Shown: one piece after another, positions 1 to 8,828 of the stretch
How positions within the stretch are numbered: the stretch's first letter is position 1
How the letters are laid out: each line of letters opens with the position of its first letter
Source: Actinomadura luzonensis
Lineage (GTDB): Bacteria > Actinomycetota > Actinomycetes > Streptosporangiales > Streptosporangiaceae
Direction: 5' to 3'
NCBI RefSeq assembly: GCF_022664455.2
Contig: NZ_JAKRKC020000001.1
Location: 3,725,001-3,789,000 of the forward strand
Length of the DNA: 64,000 nucleotides
The notes under the pieces: generated by a model
Told to the model about the DNA's origin: nothing
Databases searched by the model: none
The model's input: the letters and a program-made list of their open reading frames with translations, nothing else
Program-made: the position numbers and the translations under genes

Positions 1-843
1 GGCGTCTGCTGGAAGGCGGGCAGGCCGGTCGTGGGGACGATGTCCTCCATGTCGTCCCGGAACCGGGCGTACAGGTTGTTGTGCAGCACCAGCCAGGCGT
101 CGTCGCCCTCGGTGTACATGCTGCCGTCGATGTGGTGGTAGGCGCCGGGCTCGATGAAGGCGGGCCCGCCGATGAACGCAGGAACGAGCCGACCTTGCGG
201 GAGTGGTCGCCCATGCAGGCCACGATGTACCAGCGGCCCCGGAAGTGGTGCACCTCGGGCGCCCAGGCGTTGCCGCGCCTGCCGAAGCGGTCGTCGGTCC
301 AGTGCTCCTGCCACGGCGCGACGACGGTGCGGCCGGGCCGGTTCTCGCCGGCGAACTCCGGCGACCACACCTTGCCCTTCTCGGCGCCGGGCCTGATGCG
401 GGTGGTGTCCGCGAGCCGCCACGGGCCGCGCAGGGACGGCGCCACCCACACGAAGATGCCGTCGTTCCAGGGGGCGGCGGCGTTCAGGCCGGGCACGCGG
501 GTGGTGCCGGTGGCGACGTAGACCGGGCGGCCCCCGACCACGAAGCAGTTGACGTAGGTGTCGCGCATCCAGACCCGGCCCAGCTCCTGGTCGCGGGGGC
601 GCAGTTCGAGCGGGAGGACGAAGGAGTTGTCCTCGCGCGGCCACAGGTCCAGGCGGGTGTCGGCGAGGCCGTACGGCTCGGGCTCCGGCCAGTTCGCCGG
701 GTAACGCCGCCGCGCGGCGTCCGTCGTGGCGGCCCGGGCGGGCGTGGCGGGCAGCGTGGCGGGCAGCGCACTCCCGCTCGCCCGGCACGACCGGAGAACG
801 CGCAGGTCACAACGACCGCGGCCAGCGGCCCGGGACGCCGCAC
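1..843 (-). pseudogene. Secreted GH43-like glycosidase, frameshifted, 3' end off the window
   Basis: The gene reads leftward and runs off the window, so its C-terminus is missing. The middle frame encodes a five-bladed-propeller type sequence with WAPEVHHFRGRWYIVACMGD, typical of glycoside hydrolase family 43, which removes side-chain or backbone sugars from plant polysaccharides. A GTG at 843 opens a short hydrophobic leader (LAAVVVTCAF), but the mature frame (SGSALPATLPATPARA, then PEPEPYGLADTRLDLW) is in a different frame, so one shift lies near 790-815. A second shift lies near 170-185: the frame ends at RKVGSF and resumes as FIGGPAFIEPGAYHH in another frame. Either the gene is decaying or the sequence has two indels. 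The family call is from motifs only. Confidence 0.6.
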
Positions 844-882
844 GTCAGTCCGTAACGTTCCGACAACAGAGACGGCGGGCAG

Positions 883-1392
883 TCAGCGCGGCCGGGGCAG
901 CACCATGGTGACCGACGTCCAGCGCCGCTCCCCCACCTCGACGGAGTCGGCGTGGACGGCCTCCTCGCGGAAGCCGAGCCGTTCGTACAGCCGCCTGGCC
1001 CCGTGGTTGTGGGCGTACACGCCGAGCGTGACGCGGGCGGCGCCCGGGTCGGCGAAGGCGGCGCCGAGGGCGGCGCGCACCAGCGCCTCGCCGTGCCCGC
1101 GCCCCCTGGCCTCGGGCGCGACGAGCACGAGGCCGAGCCGGACCGCCCCGGGCGCGGCGTCGGGACGCAGCATGACGTGGCCGATCGGCCGCCCGCCGGG
1201 CCCGTCGGCGACGAGCAGGCGGCGCGCGGGGTCGGCGGCGCGGAAGGCGAGGAGCTGCCCGGCGTCGAACGGCCAGGTGAAGCCGGCTTTCCCGGACCAC
1301 AGGACGAGCGCGTCGAGACCGTCGATCCAGGAGGCGACCACGGCGGCGTCGGCGGGCTCCAGGGGGCGCAGCGAGATCACCCACGAGATCAT
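883..1392 (-). CDS. GNAT-family N-acetyltransferase
   Basis: The 169-residue product starts at the ATG at 1392 (MISWVISLRPLEPADAAVV), which gives the usual GNAT beginning of a beta strand followed by LEPADA. The acetyl-CoA pyrophosphate-binding motif is APEARGRGHGEALV, and the C-terminal NHGARRLYERLGF is the usual helix-alpha4/beta7 region. It should transfer acetyl from acetyl-CoA to a small molecule or protein amine; the substrate cannot be read from sequence. It faces the methyltransferase gene divergently with only about 70 bp between, so the two may share a promoter region. Confidence 0.85.
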   Translation of the reverse strand: MISWVISLRPLEPADAAVVASWIDGLDALVLWSGKAGFTWPFDAGQLLAFRAADPARRLLVADGPGGRPIGHVMLRPDAAPGAVRLGLVLVAPEARGRGHGEALVRAALGAAFADPGAARVTLGVYAHNHGARRLYERLGFREEAVHADSVEVGERRWTSVTMVLPRPR

Positions 1393-1462
1393 ACCCGTTT
1401 GGGCGTTTTCTGCCTGGGCATTCCGTATCGCCAGGACGCCGCGGCGGAGACGGGGGTGGCCG

Positions 1463-2203
1463 ATGGCGGAGTTCGACGCCTCTTCGTACGGCAGGCACAT
1501 CGCCGACATCTACGACGAGACGGTACGCGGCCTGCCCACGGACACGGCCGTGGCCTGCCTCGCCCGGCTGGCCGAGGGCGGCCCGGTGCTGGAGTTCGGC
1601 ATCGGCACGGGACGGCTGGCGCTGCCGCTGGCCGAGCGGGGCCTCGCCGTGGCGGGCGTGGACGGCTCGCCGGACATGGTGGCGGCGCTGCGCGCCAAAC
1701 CGGGCGGCGACCGCGTCCCGGTGACGGTGGGCGACTTCGCCGAGGTCCGGGCCGGGGAGGCGTTCGCGCTGGTCGTGCTGGCCTTCAACACCGTCTTCGC
1801 GCTGCCGTCGCAGGACGCGCAGGTGCGCTGCTTCGCCAACGCCGCCGCGCATCTGCGGCCCGGTGGCCGGTTCGTGGTGGAGGCGTGGGTGCCGGACCCG
1901 GGCGCGTTCCGCGACCGGGCCGCGCTGCGGCTGCTGGCGCTCTCGGAGGACGTGGTCACCGCCGAGGCCGCTCTCCTCGCCCCCGCCGAGCAGATGATGT
2001 ACACGACCAAGATCCGGCTGACCGGCGAGGGGCCGCGCCTGCTGCCCGCCAACCACCGCTACGCCTGGCCCGCCGAGCTCGACCTGATGGGCCGGCTGGC
2101 CGGCCTGGAGCGCGAGCACCGCTGGGCCGACTGGGCGGGCACGCCGTTCACCGACGACAGCCGCGCCCACGTGAGCGTGTACCGCCTGCCCGGGGGCGCC
2201 TGA
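1463..2203 (+). CDS. Class I SAM-dependent methyltransferase
   Basis: The 246-residue protein begins MAEFDASSYGRHIADIYDE. Motif I for S-adenosylmethionine binding is VLEFGIGTGRLALPLAERG, followed by an acidic post-I residue (GVDGSPDMV) and a motif IV-like LVVLAFNTVF. This fits small-molecule methyltransferases of actinomycetes (Methyltransf_25 type). The stop overlaps the ATG of the glycosyltransferase by one base (TGATG), so the two are translationally coupled and may act on the same glycosylated metabolite or cell-surface molecule; that link is inference. Confidence 0.85.
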   Translation: MAEFDASSYGRHIADIYDETVRGLPTDTAVACLARLAEGGPVLEFGIGTGRLALPLAERGLAVAGVDGSPDMVAALRAKPGGDRVPVTVGDFAEVRAGEAFALVVLAFNTVFALPSQDAQVRCFANAAAHLRPGGRFVVEAWVPDPGAFRDRAALRLLALSEDVVTAEAALLAPAEQMMYTTKIRLTGEGPRLLPANHRYAWPAELDLMGRLAGLEREHRWADWAGTPFTDDSRAHVSVYRLPGGA

Positions 2204-3255
2204 TGGACCGGCCCCCCGAGCTGGACTACGTCCTGCCGCTGCGCTGGTACGACGACACGGACGACCGCGCCCTGGACGAGCTGACCGGGTACCTGCGCCG
2301 CCTGTCCCGCCACGCCCGGATCGTCGTCGTGGACGGCAGCCCGCCCGCCCTGTTCGCCCGCCACGCCCGCCGCTGGCGCGGCCTGGCCGTGCACGTGCCG
2401 CCCGACCCGGACGCGGCCTGCGCCAACGGCAAGGTCGCCGGGGTGCTGACCGGGATGCGGCTGGCCCGCGCCGAGCACGTGGTGATCGCCGACGACGACG
2501 TCCGCTACGGGCCGGAGGAGCTGGCCGCCGTCCGCCGCCTGCTCGCCCGCGCCGACCTGGTACGGCCGCAGAACCACTTCTCCCCGCTGCCCTGGCACGC
2601 CCGCTGGGACACCGCCCGCAGCCTGCTCAACCGCGGCCTCGGCGCCGACTACCCCGGCACGTTCGGCGTGCGCCGCTCGTTCTTCGAGCGGATGGGCGGC
2701 TACGACGGCGACGTGCTGTTCGAGAACCTGGAGCTGATCCGCACCGTCCGCGCGCACGGCGGCACCGAGGTGGCCCCGCCCGGCCTGTACGTGCGCCGCC
2801 TGCCGCCGGAGGCGTCCCGCTTCTGGTCGCAGCGGGTCCGCCAGGCCTACGACGACCTGGCGCAGCCGGCCCGGCTGGCGCTGTTCCTGTCCGTGCTGCC
2901 CGCCGTCGCCGCGGCGCTGCTGCGGCGCAGGCCGGGGCTGGTGGTGGCCGGGGCGGCCGCGGTGACCGCGCTGGCCGAGGCCGGGCGGCGGCGGGCGGGC
3001 GGCCGCCGGGTGTTCCCGTGGGACACCTCTCTGTTCGCCCCGCTGTGGGTCCTGGAGCGGGCCACGTGCAGCTGGCTCGCGGTCGCCGCCGCGCTGCGCG
3101 GCGGGGTCCCGTACGCCGGGCGGCGGCTCAAGGTGGCCGCGCACTCGGCCCGGCGGCTCAAGGTGGCCGCGCACCAGGCATGGCGGCTCGGAGCGGCCGC
3201 CCGCGCGGCGGGCCGTCAGGTCCCGGGCGGCGGGTCGGGCTCGCTGGAGGCCTGA
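2203..3255 (+). CDS. Family 2 glycosyltransferase, membrane-associated
   Basis: The 350-residue protein has a GT-A fold signature: an early ARIVVVDGSPP strand and the metal/nucleotide-binding acidic cluster VVIADDDVRYGPEEL near residues 95-110, then GTFGVRRSFFERMGGYDGD as in GT2 enzymes. Two hydrophobic stretches (LALFLSVLPAVAAALL and GLVVAGAAAVTALAEA) suggest membrane association of the C-terminal part. It overlaps the methyltransferase by one base. The C-terminal tail carries a duplicated RRLKVAAH segment. The donor and acceptor are unknown; polyprenyl-linked or cell-wall sugar transfer is plausible. Confidence 0.8.
   Translation: MDRPPELDYVLPLRWYDDTDDRALDELTGYLRRLSRHARIVVVDGSPPALFARHARRWRGLAVHVPPDPDAACANGKVAGVLTGMRLARAEHVVIADDDVRYGPEELAAVRRLLARADLVRPQNHFSPLPWHARWDTARSLLNRGLGADYPGTFGVRRSFFERMGGYDGDVLFENLELIRTVRAHGGTEVAPPGLYVRRLPPEASRFWSQRVRQAYDDLAQPARLALFLSVLPAVAAALLRRRPGLVVAGAAAVTALAEAGRRRAGGRRVFPWDTSLFAPLWVLERATCSWLAVAAALRGGVPYAGRRLKVAAHSARRLKVAAHQAWRLGAAARAAGRQVPGGGSGSLEA
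3121..3174 (+). repeat. Two copies of a 24-bp direct repeat inside the glycosyltransferase gene
   Basis: The same 24 bases occur at 3121-3144 and 3151-3174 with a 30-bp period, encoding RRLKVAAH twice in the basic C-terminal tail. It looks like a recent in-frame slippage duplication. Confidence 0.8.
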
Positions 3256-3440
3256 AAACCGATCGCCTTGTGCGAGCCGTCGCAGAACGGCTTGGCCGAG
3301 GAGCCCCCGCACCGGCACAGCGCCACGGTGGTCCGGCCGGGGTCGATCGGCTCCCCGTCCTGGGTCAGCAGTTCGAAGGTCCCCCTGATCAGCAGCGGGC
3401 CGTCCGCGCAGGGCGTCACCGTCACCACGTCTTCGTCCAC
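3216..3440 (-). CDS. CDGSH-type iron-sulfur protein
   Basis: The 74-residue product contains CRCGGSSAKPFCDGSHKAIGF, the CDGSH iron-sulfur domain (C-x-C-x2-S/T-x3-P-x-C-D-G-S/A/T-H) that binds a [2Fe-2S] cluster through three Cys and one His, as in mitoNEET. The full small-domain fold is present, starting with VTVTPCADGPLLIRGTFEL. The GTG at 3440 is preferred because an AGAGGG ribosome-binding site lies just upstream; a GTG at 3467 is also open. The gene is convergent with and overlaps the 3' end of the glycosyltransferase by 40 bp. A redox or cluster-transfer role is likely but unspecified. Confidence 0.85.
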   Translation of the reverse strand: MDEDVVTVTPCADGPLLIRGTFELLTQDGEPIDPGRTTVALCRCGGSSAKPFCDGSHKAIGFQASSEPDPPPGT

Positions 3441-3609
3441 CGATGCCCTCTGCCCCACCGGCCCCACGGGAAACGGGCCGCCCCAGCGGAAAGGACGGGC
3501 GTCCCACGGATCCGGACCTGCGCGGGACCGGCGGCTTCACTGATCCGCCGCCTGTTTCTAGGTTTTTGGCGTTGACGACAGCACGCCCCCTCGATGTCAG
3601 GAGCCAGCG

Positions 3610-5424
3610 GTGAACGAGTCCCTGCGGCAGATCGGCCGTTTCCTGTGGCATTACGCTGAGATGGCCGTCGCGATGCTCCTCGGCATGGCGCTGCTGGGCC
3701 CGCTGTGGTCGGCGGCCCTGCCGGACGCGGTGGCCAGGCTCGACGTGCGCACCCTGACCATGGCCGCCGACATGGCCGCCGGAATGGCGGTGTGGATGCG
3801 GGTGCGCCGCCACGGGTGGCCGGCGATCGCCGAGATGGCGGCGGCGATGGTGGCGCCGTTCCTGGTGCTGCTGGTGCCGTACTGGCTGGGCGTGCTGCCG
3901 GGGGCGGTGGTGTCCGGGGCGGGGCACGCGCTGATGTTCGTCCTCATGGCGGTGGTCATGCTGCGGCGGCGCGCGGAGTACACGGGGCACCCCGTCCGGG
4001 TCCGCGTCCCGGCCAGGGTGGTCAAGGTGGCGGCGCTGGTGCTGGCCACGCTGCTGGTGCCGGGCGCGGTGTCGGCGGTCAGCACGGTCGGCAGGTTCCG
4101 CGACCTCTACACCGTGCGCGCCGACGCGCCGGCCGTGCCGCCCTCCACGCGTTCCTCCTCCTACGACCCGGCCAGGCCGACCGTCGCCCTGCTGCTGGGC
4201 GGCCGGGGCACCAACGTGGCGGACCTGCTCGGCCCGTTCGAGGTGCTGGAGAGCACCGGCGCGGTCAACGCCTACCTCGTCGCGGCCGGCCCCGGGCTCG
4301 CGCCGCTGACCGGCGGCCTGGACGTCGTGCCCGACCTCACCTTCGACGAGCTGGACCGGCTGCTGGCCGGGCACGGCGACCGGCTGGACGCCGTCGTGAT
4401 CCCCGCCGTGCAGCCGCCCGAGCCGGCCGAGTCGGCGCGGATCGTCTCCTGGCTGCGCCGCCAGTCCGCGGCCGGGGCGGTGACGGTCAGCGTGTGCAAC
4501 GGCGCGCGCATGCTCGCCACGACCGGCCTGCTGGACGGCCGGCCGGCGACCTCGCACTGGTGGCGGCTCGGCGGCCTCCGCAAGGACTTCCCGCAGGTCG
4601 GCTGGACCGCCGGCCACCGCTACGTGGACGACGGGAACGTGCTCACCACGGCCGGCGTGCTGTCCGGCGTCGACGGCGCGCTGCGCCTGGTCGAGCGCCT
4701 GGCGGGCGAGGACGCCGCCCGCCTGGCCGCCACGCGGGCGCACTGGCGCCACTACTCCCCCGGCGTCCCCGCGCCGCTGCCGGAGCACGCCCTGGAGCCG
4801 CGGGACGTGGTCGTGGCGCTGAACTCCTCCTACCAGACCGGGCCCGCGCGGCTCGGCGTGCCGCTGGTCGACGGGGTCGGCGAGCTGGAGCTGGCCTCGG
4901 TGTTCGTCTCCTACACCGAGGAGTCGATGACGAGCAGGACGGTGGCGCTCGGCGACGGGCCGGTCCGGTCGCGGCACGGGCTGACCTTCGTGCCGCGCGC
5001 CACGCTCGCCGCCGCCGCGGGCGGCCTGGACCGGCTGCTGGTGCCCGGCGCGGACGCGGCCCGGCGGCACGTGCTGGGCACCGCGCCCTCGCCGGCCACC
5101 GGCGGGCTGCGGCCGGAGTACCTGCACGCCCGCGAGGGGTTCCCGTTCGACGCGGTGATGCTGGACGTCGCGGCCACCTACGACCTGCAGACGGCCCGGT
5201 GGACGGCGAAGACGCTGGAGTACCCGCTGTCGGACGTACGGGTGACCGGCAGCGCCTGGCCGTGGGGCCCGACGCTGCTCCTGGCGGGGCTGGCGGGGCT
5301 GGGCCTCGGGGCCGCACTGGCGGCCCGGGCGCCGGCCCGCCGCCTGCGGGCCGCCCGCCGCCGCGCCCCGGCCGCCGCCGGGACCGGCCGCGAGCAGCCG
5401 CCCGCGGAGCTGACCCAGCGCTGA
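3610..5424 (+). CDS. Membrane-anchored DJ-1/PfpI-family protein
   Basis: This 604-residue protein starts at a GTG preceded by AGGAG. Residues 15-160 hold four or so transmembrane helices (for example MAVAMLLGMALLGPLW and APFLVLLVPYWLGVLPGAVV). Residues 190-385 are a DJ-1/PfpI glutamine-amidotransferase-like domain as found in the N-terminal half of GlxA/AraC-type regulators, with the nucleophile elbow Cys296 in VSVCNGARMLATTGLLDGRPATSH written here in parts (VSVCNGAR, then GRPATSHWW). Residues 395-550 look like a second, degenerate DJ-1-like unit without an obvious Cys. A final helix (PTLLLAGLAGLGLGAALA) precedes a basic tail. No AraC DNA-binding domain is attached. The substrate is unknown; sensing or detoxification at the membrane is a guess. 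Confidence 0.7.
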   Translation: MNESLRQIGRFLWHYAEMAVAMLLGMALLGPLWSAALPDAVARLDVRTLTMAADMAAGMAVWMRVRRHGWPAIAEMAAAMVAPFLVLLVPYWLGVLPGAVVSGAGHALMFVLMAVVMLRRRAEYTGHPVRVRVPARVVKVAALVLATLLVPGAVSAVSTVGRFRDLYTVRADAPAVPPSTRSSSYDPARPTVALLLGGRGTNVADLLGPFEVLESTGAVNAYLVAAGPGLAPLTGGLDVVPDLTFDELDRLLAGHGDRLDAVVIPAVQPPEPAESARIVSWLRRQSAAGAVTVSVCNGARMLATTGLLDGRPATSHWWRLGGLRKDFPQVGWTAGHRYVDDGNVLTTAGVLSGVDGALRLVERLAGEDAARLAATRAHWRHYSPGVPAPLPEHALEPRDVVVALNSSYQTGPARLGVPLVDGVGELELASVFVSYTEESMTSRTVALGDGPVRSRHGLTFVPRATLAAAAGGLDRLLVPGADAARRHVLGTAPSPATGGLRPEYLHAREGFPFDAVMLDVAATYDLQTARWTAKTLEYPLSDVRVTGSAWPWGPTLLLAGLAGLGLGAALAARAPARRLRAARRRAPAAAGTGREQPPAELTQR

Positions 5425-5433
5425 GGCGCGGCC

Positions 5434-5820
5434 CTACTCCAGGAGCAGGCCCATGTAGTACTCGTCCACCCGCCGCCCGCCGACCTCCAGCGCGGACCTG
5501 CGCAGCCCCTCGACCTGGAAGCCGCACGCCAGGTAGAGCCCGAGCGCCGGGCGGTTGTGGCACATGACGGTGAGCTCCAGCCGGGCCAGGCCGGCCTGCC
5601 GCGCCTCGGTCACGGCCCGCTCCAGCAGCCGCCGGCCGAGGCCGCGCCCCGCCGACGGGTCGCGCTCGCCCGGCTCCAGCAGCATGAACGCCGACTCGCG
5701 GTCCAGCCGGAGCTGGAGGCCGAGCAGGGCCCCGGCGTCGCCGGGCGTGGCGCGGCGGACCTCGATCACGTCCTGGAGCCTGCTCCCGCCGCGCGGGGCT
5801 GTCAACGGGGCCGAGGACAT
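5434..5820 (-). CDS. GNAT acetyltransferase lacking its central strands
   Basis: The 128-residue product starts at the ATG at 5820. The N-terminal part (RRATPGDAGALLGLQLRLDRESAFMLLEPGERD) and the C-terminal part (GRGLGRRLLERAVTEARQAGLARLELTVMCHN through VDEYYMGLLLE) both match the same GNAT subfamily. In full-length relatives some 60 residues, covering the central strands before the acetyl-CoA motif, separate these parts; here they are joined at DPSAGRGLG without a frame change. The protein is therefore an in-frame internal deletion and may not be active. It is convergent with the DJ-1-type gene. Confidence 0.7.
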   Translation of the reverse strand: MSSAPLTAPRGGSRLQDVIEVRRATPGDAGALLGLQLRLDRESAFMLLEPGERDPSAGRGLGRRLLERAVTEARQAGLARLELTVMCHNRPALGLYLACGFQVEGLRRSALEVGGRRVDEYYMGLLLE

Positions 5821-5913
5821 CCTTGCACCAGGCAATGGTCTGCTACCGTAGCCCTGGGTGAGCCGGGAAGCCTGGTCGGCATCGCTTCGTCGCGCCCCGC
5901 AGAGGATCACGAC

Positions 5914-6273
5914 ATGACACCCGAACCCGCCAGGGAGACGCCCGCCCGGGTGCGGCCGTGGTTGTGCGGCACGATCGTCGTCCTCGACCTGGCCGGGACC
6001 ATGGCGGGGCCGGGCGCGACGCTGCTGCGGCAGGGGCTCGCGACGGCGCTGGCCCGCCGCGACCCCCCGTTCGTCGTCCTGGACGCCACCAGGGCCGGCG
6101 CGTTCGACGCCGACGGCCTGGTCCTCATCGCGAGCGCCGGCCGGCACGCCCGCGAGGCGGGCGGGCGGCTGCTGGTCACCGGCTGGCCGGAGTCGGCCGG
6201 GCCGCTGGACGGGGCCGAGATCCGGCCCACGCTGGAGGCGGCGCTGACCGAGCTGGCGCGCACGAAGCTCTAG
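5914..6273 (+). CDS. STAS-domain protein, anti-sigma antagonist-like
   Basis: The 119-residue protein has the STAS pattern: an opening strand (TIVVLDLAGTM), a central strand (PPFVVLDATRAGAFDADGLVLIASAGRHAREAGGRL, seen in two parts) and a final LLVTGWP strand. STAS proteins bind anti-sigma factors or sense ligands in partner-switching cascades. The position where classical antagonists have a phosphorylatable Ser (DSSG) reads FDADG here, so phosphorylation control is probably absent. It stands 110 bp before a second, canonical STAS gene. Confidence 0.65.
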   Translation: MTPEPARETPARVRPWLCGTIVVLDLAGTMAGPGATLLRQGLATALARRDPPFVVLDATRAGAFDADGLVLIASAGRHAREAGGRLLVTGWPESAGPLDGAEIRPTLEAALTELARTKL

Positions 6274-6303
6274 CGATCCACCGCGTTCGTCCCCGATGAC
6301 CTT

Positions 6304-6318
6304 ATTGCATCGTGCAAT
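6304..6318. promoter_or_regulatory. Perfect 15-bp palindrome, candidate operator
   Basis: ATTGCATCGTGCAAT has six-base arms ATTGCA/TGCAAT around a 3-base centre. It lies between the two STAS genes, 66 bp upstream of the second start. TTGCA/TGCAA half-sites are common in MarR-type operators; no MarR gene is nearby, so the binder is unknown. Confidence 0.5.
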
Positions 6319-6383
6319 GATGAAGGGTACGGCTGCCGCGCACCCGCGCGGCGGCCGGCCACGGCGAGAGACGGAGGAGCGTC

Positions 6384-6782
6384 ATGACGCACCCGGACGC
6401 GGGCGAATACGGTTTCTCCTGGATCGTCACCCAGCAGGACGGCGTCGCCGTGCTGAGCGCGACAGGCGACCTGGACCTGGCCTCGGCCGCCGAGTTCCGC
6501 CGCGGCCTGTCGGAGGCCACGAGCGGCGGCCGGCCGCCGCTCGTGGTGGCCGACCTCGGCGGAGTCGAGTTCTGCGACTCCTCCGGGCTCAACGCGCTGA
6601 TCCAGGCCGCGAACGCGGTGGAGGCCGCGGGCGGGCGGCTGGTGCTCAGCGGGCTGCGGCCCCGGGTGGCCCGGCTGCTGCGCGTGACGGGGCTGGACCG
6701 GCGCTTCCACGCGGCCGACGACGTCGCGGCGGCCGCGTCCGTGGCGACCGGCTCGGGCGAGGCCAGGACGTCCTGCGCCTGA
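6384..6782 (+). CDS. STAS-domain anti-sigma factor antagonist
   Basis: The 132-residue product carries the full SpoIIAA/RsbV-like pattern: VAVLSATGDLDLASAAEFRRGL, LVVADLGGVEFCDSSGLNALI and RLVLSGLRPRVARLLRVTGLDRRF. The DSSGLN motif contains the Ser that anti-sigma kinases phosphorylate. It should act in the cytoplasm by releasing a sigma factor from its anti-sigma kinase when dephosphorylated. GGAGCG just upstream of the ATG serves as ribosome-binding site. No cognate kinase or SigB-type sigma factor gene is present in the window. Confidence 0.88.
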   Translation: MTHPDAGEYGFSWIVTQQDGVAVLSATGDLDLASAAEFRRGLSEATSGGRPPLVVADLGGVEFCDSSGLNALIQAANAVEAAGGRLVLSGLRPRVARLLRVTGLDRRFHAADDVAAAASVATGSGEARTSCA

Positions 6783-6871
6783 CCCCGCCCCGACCGGCCC
6801 GACCGACCGGCCCGACCGGCCCGCCCTAACCGGCCCATCCGACCGGCCCGCGCGGGTCAGGCCCGCGCGGG
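6783..6871. repeat. GC-rich short tandem repeats
   Basis: Imperfect copies of a roughly 10-bp GACCGGCCCG unit are followed by two copies of a GCGCGGGTCAGGCCC-like unit. The tract lies at the convergent ends of the STAS and ccmF genes; the second part can fold into hairpins and may help terminate both. Confidence 0.6.
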
Positions 6872-8828
6872 TCAGGCGGCGGCCGCCCGCCGGGGCGGGG
6901 CACGGACGCCGCCCGGGCGGCGGGGTGCGCGGCCGGCCGCGCCCGGCGAGCAGGGCGAGGCCGCCCAGCCGATGATCGCGCCGCTCGCCCAAAGCAGGCT
7001 CATGAGCGGGTTCACCGCCACCCGCAGCAGCGCCGCCCGCCCGTCCGGGTCGGCCTCCGTCACGCTCACGTACACGTCGCGCAGCGGCTCGCCGCGCAGC
7101 GCGGGCCGGGCGACCGGCCGGCCGCCGCGCGCCGGGTAGGAGACCAGTGACGGGCGCAGGACGTCCACGACCGCGCCGTCGCGCGCGAGGCTGACCACGG
7201 CGGTCGCCGTCGCCGCCCCGTCCGCGGCCGCGCGCTCCACGGCTTCGAGCCGCAGCGTGTAACCGCCCGCCTGCAGCGACCCGCCGGTCCACACCCGCCC
7301 CTGGACCTCCTCCCCGTACGAGGAGGAGGCGGCGACCGCGACGGCGGCCAGGGCGATCCCGGCGTGGGCCACGAGCACGCCCGCGCGCCGCGCCCCCAGG
7401 GGCTCGCCGCCCCGGCCGAGCAGCCGCCCGGCGATCGCGGCCAGCGCGAACGCCGCCACCCCGAACGCGACCAGCGCCAGGACGGGATGCCGCCCGGTGA
7501 ACCCGAGGCCGGCGACGGTGAGCGCCCCCACCCCGACCGGCCAGCGCGGCGCGCCGCCGGCCGTCCCGTGCCGGGAGCGGGCCGGCCGGAACGGGCGGCG
7601 CGGCGCGAGGGAGGCGGCGCCCATCAGCGCGAGCAGCGCCAGCAGCCCGGGACGACCGCGCGCTCCACGTACGGCGGCCCCACCGGCGCCCGCTCCTCCG
7701 CAGCAGCTCCGCCACCAGCGGGAACAGGGTGCCGAGCAGCAGCGTCCCGGCCGGCACGGCGACCAGCGCGCCGCACAGCGGCAGCAGCGGGCCGGGACGA
7801 CCCGGCGGGCGGGGCCCGCGGGCGCGCCGGGCGAGCAGCGCGCCGGCCCCGGCGAGCGCCGCCGCCGGCAGCCCCAGCAGGGCGGTCCCGGCGGCCGGGC
7901 CGGCGAGGGGATGCGCCCCGGCCGCCGCCCCGCCGCCGGCCAGGAACGTCCCGACGAGCACCAGCGGGAACGCCGACAGCGCCAGCGGCACCGCCCATCC
8001 CCGCAGCGGCCGGGACGGCGCGGCGTGCGGCAGCGCGGTGGCCAGCAGCCACGGCAGCAGGGACGCGTTCCGCACCGGGTCCCACTCCCAGGAGCCGCCC
8101 CAGCCCAGCACCTCGTACGACCACCACGCGCCGAGCACGATCCCGGCGGTCAGCGGCACCCAGGCGGCCAGTGTCCACCGCCGGATGCGCCCGGTCTCGG
8201 CGCGGCCGGTGACGAGGCAGGCCACGGCGTACCCGAACGGCACGGCGAGCGCCGCGAAGCCGGTGTGGAGGAGCGGCGCGAGCACCCCCATCAGCGGGTT
8301 GCCGCGCAGCAGCGGGTCGGGCCCCGGCCCGTCGGCCGTGGCGCCCGGCGGGCCGCCGGCCGGGCCCCCGGTCAGGGCGAACGGGTCGGCGGCCAGCGCG
8401 GTGAGGGCGAAGAACGCGGCGCACGCCAGCATGACCGTCGTCAGGGCGGCCGGCTGGAGCCGGTCGGCGGGCCGGTGGCGGCGGCCCGCGACGGCGGCCA
8501 CCCCGGTGAGGGCCAGCAGCCAGAGCAGCATCGCGCCTTCGGGCGCCGACCACAGGCTCGTCACCGTGGAGTACAGCGGCACGTCCCGCCCGCCGTGCCG
8601 GGCCACGTACGCGATCCCGAAGTGCCGCCCGAGCAGCGCCGCCTCCAGCAGCGCGAAGGCCAGCGCGGCGCAGCCGAGCGCGGCCCGGCCGGCCCGCACG
8701 GCGACGGCGGCCCGCGCGGGACGGGCCCGCGCCCAGGCGAGGGCGGAGATCAGCGAGGCCGCCAGCCCGGACCACAGGGCGGCGGTGCCGAGGACGCTCA
8801 CGGCGGCGCTGCCGAGGGCGCCGGTCAC
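6872..8828 (-). pseudogene. ccmF: CcmF/NrfE-type cytochrome c heme lyase, three frameshifts
   Basis: Joined across frames this encodes a roughly 650-residue CcmF-like polytopic protein that delivers heme to apocytochrome c. The GTG at 8828 starts VTGALGSAAVSVLGTAALW. The heme-handling WWD segment WGGSWEWDPVRNASLLPWLL is intact. Shift 1 is near 7710 (frame leaves after GTLFPLVAELL and should continue ERAPVGPPYVERAVVPG). Shift 2 is near 7650 (VVPG should continue LLALLALMGAASL). Shift 3 is near 6970 (SGAIIG should continue LGGLALLAGRG). Three independent indels make the gene non-functional as written unless they are sequencing errors. No CcmE/CcmH or cytochrome gene is adjacent, and the formate dehydrogenase set lies upstream on the same strand. 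Confidence 0.8.
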
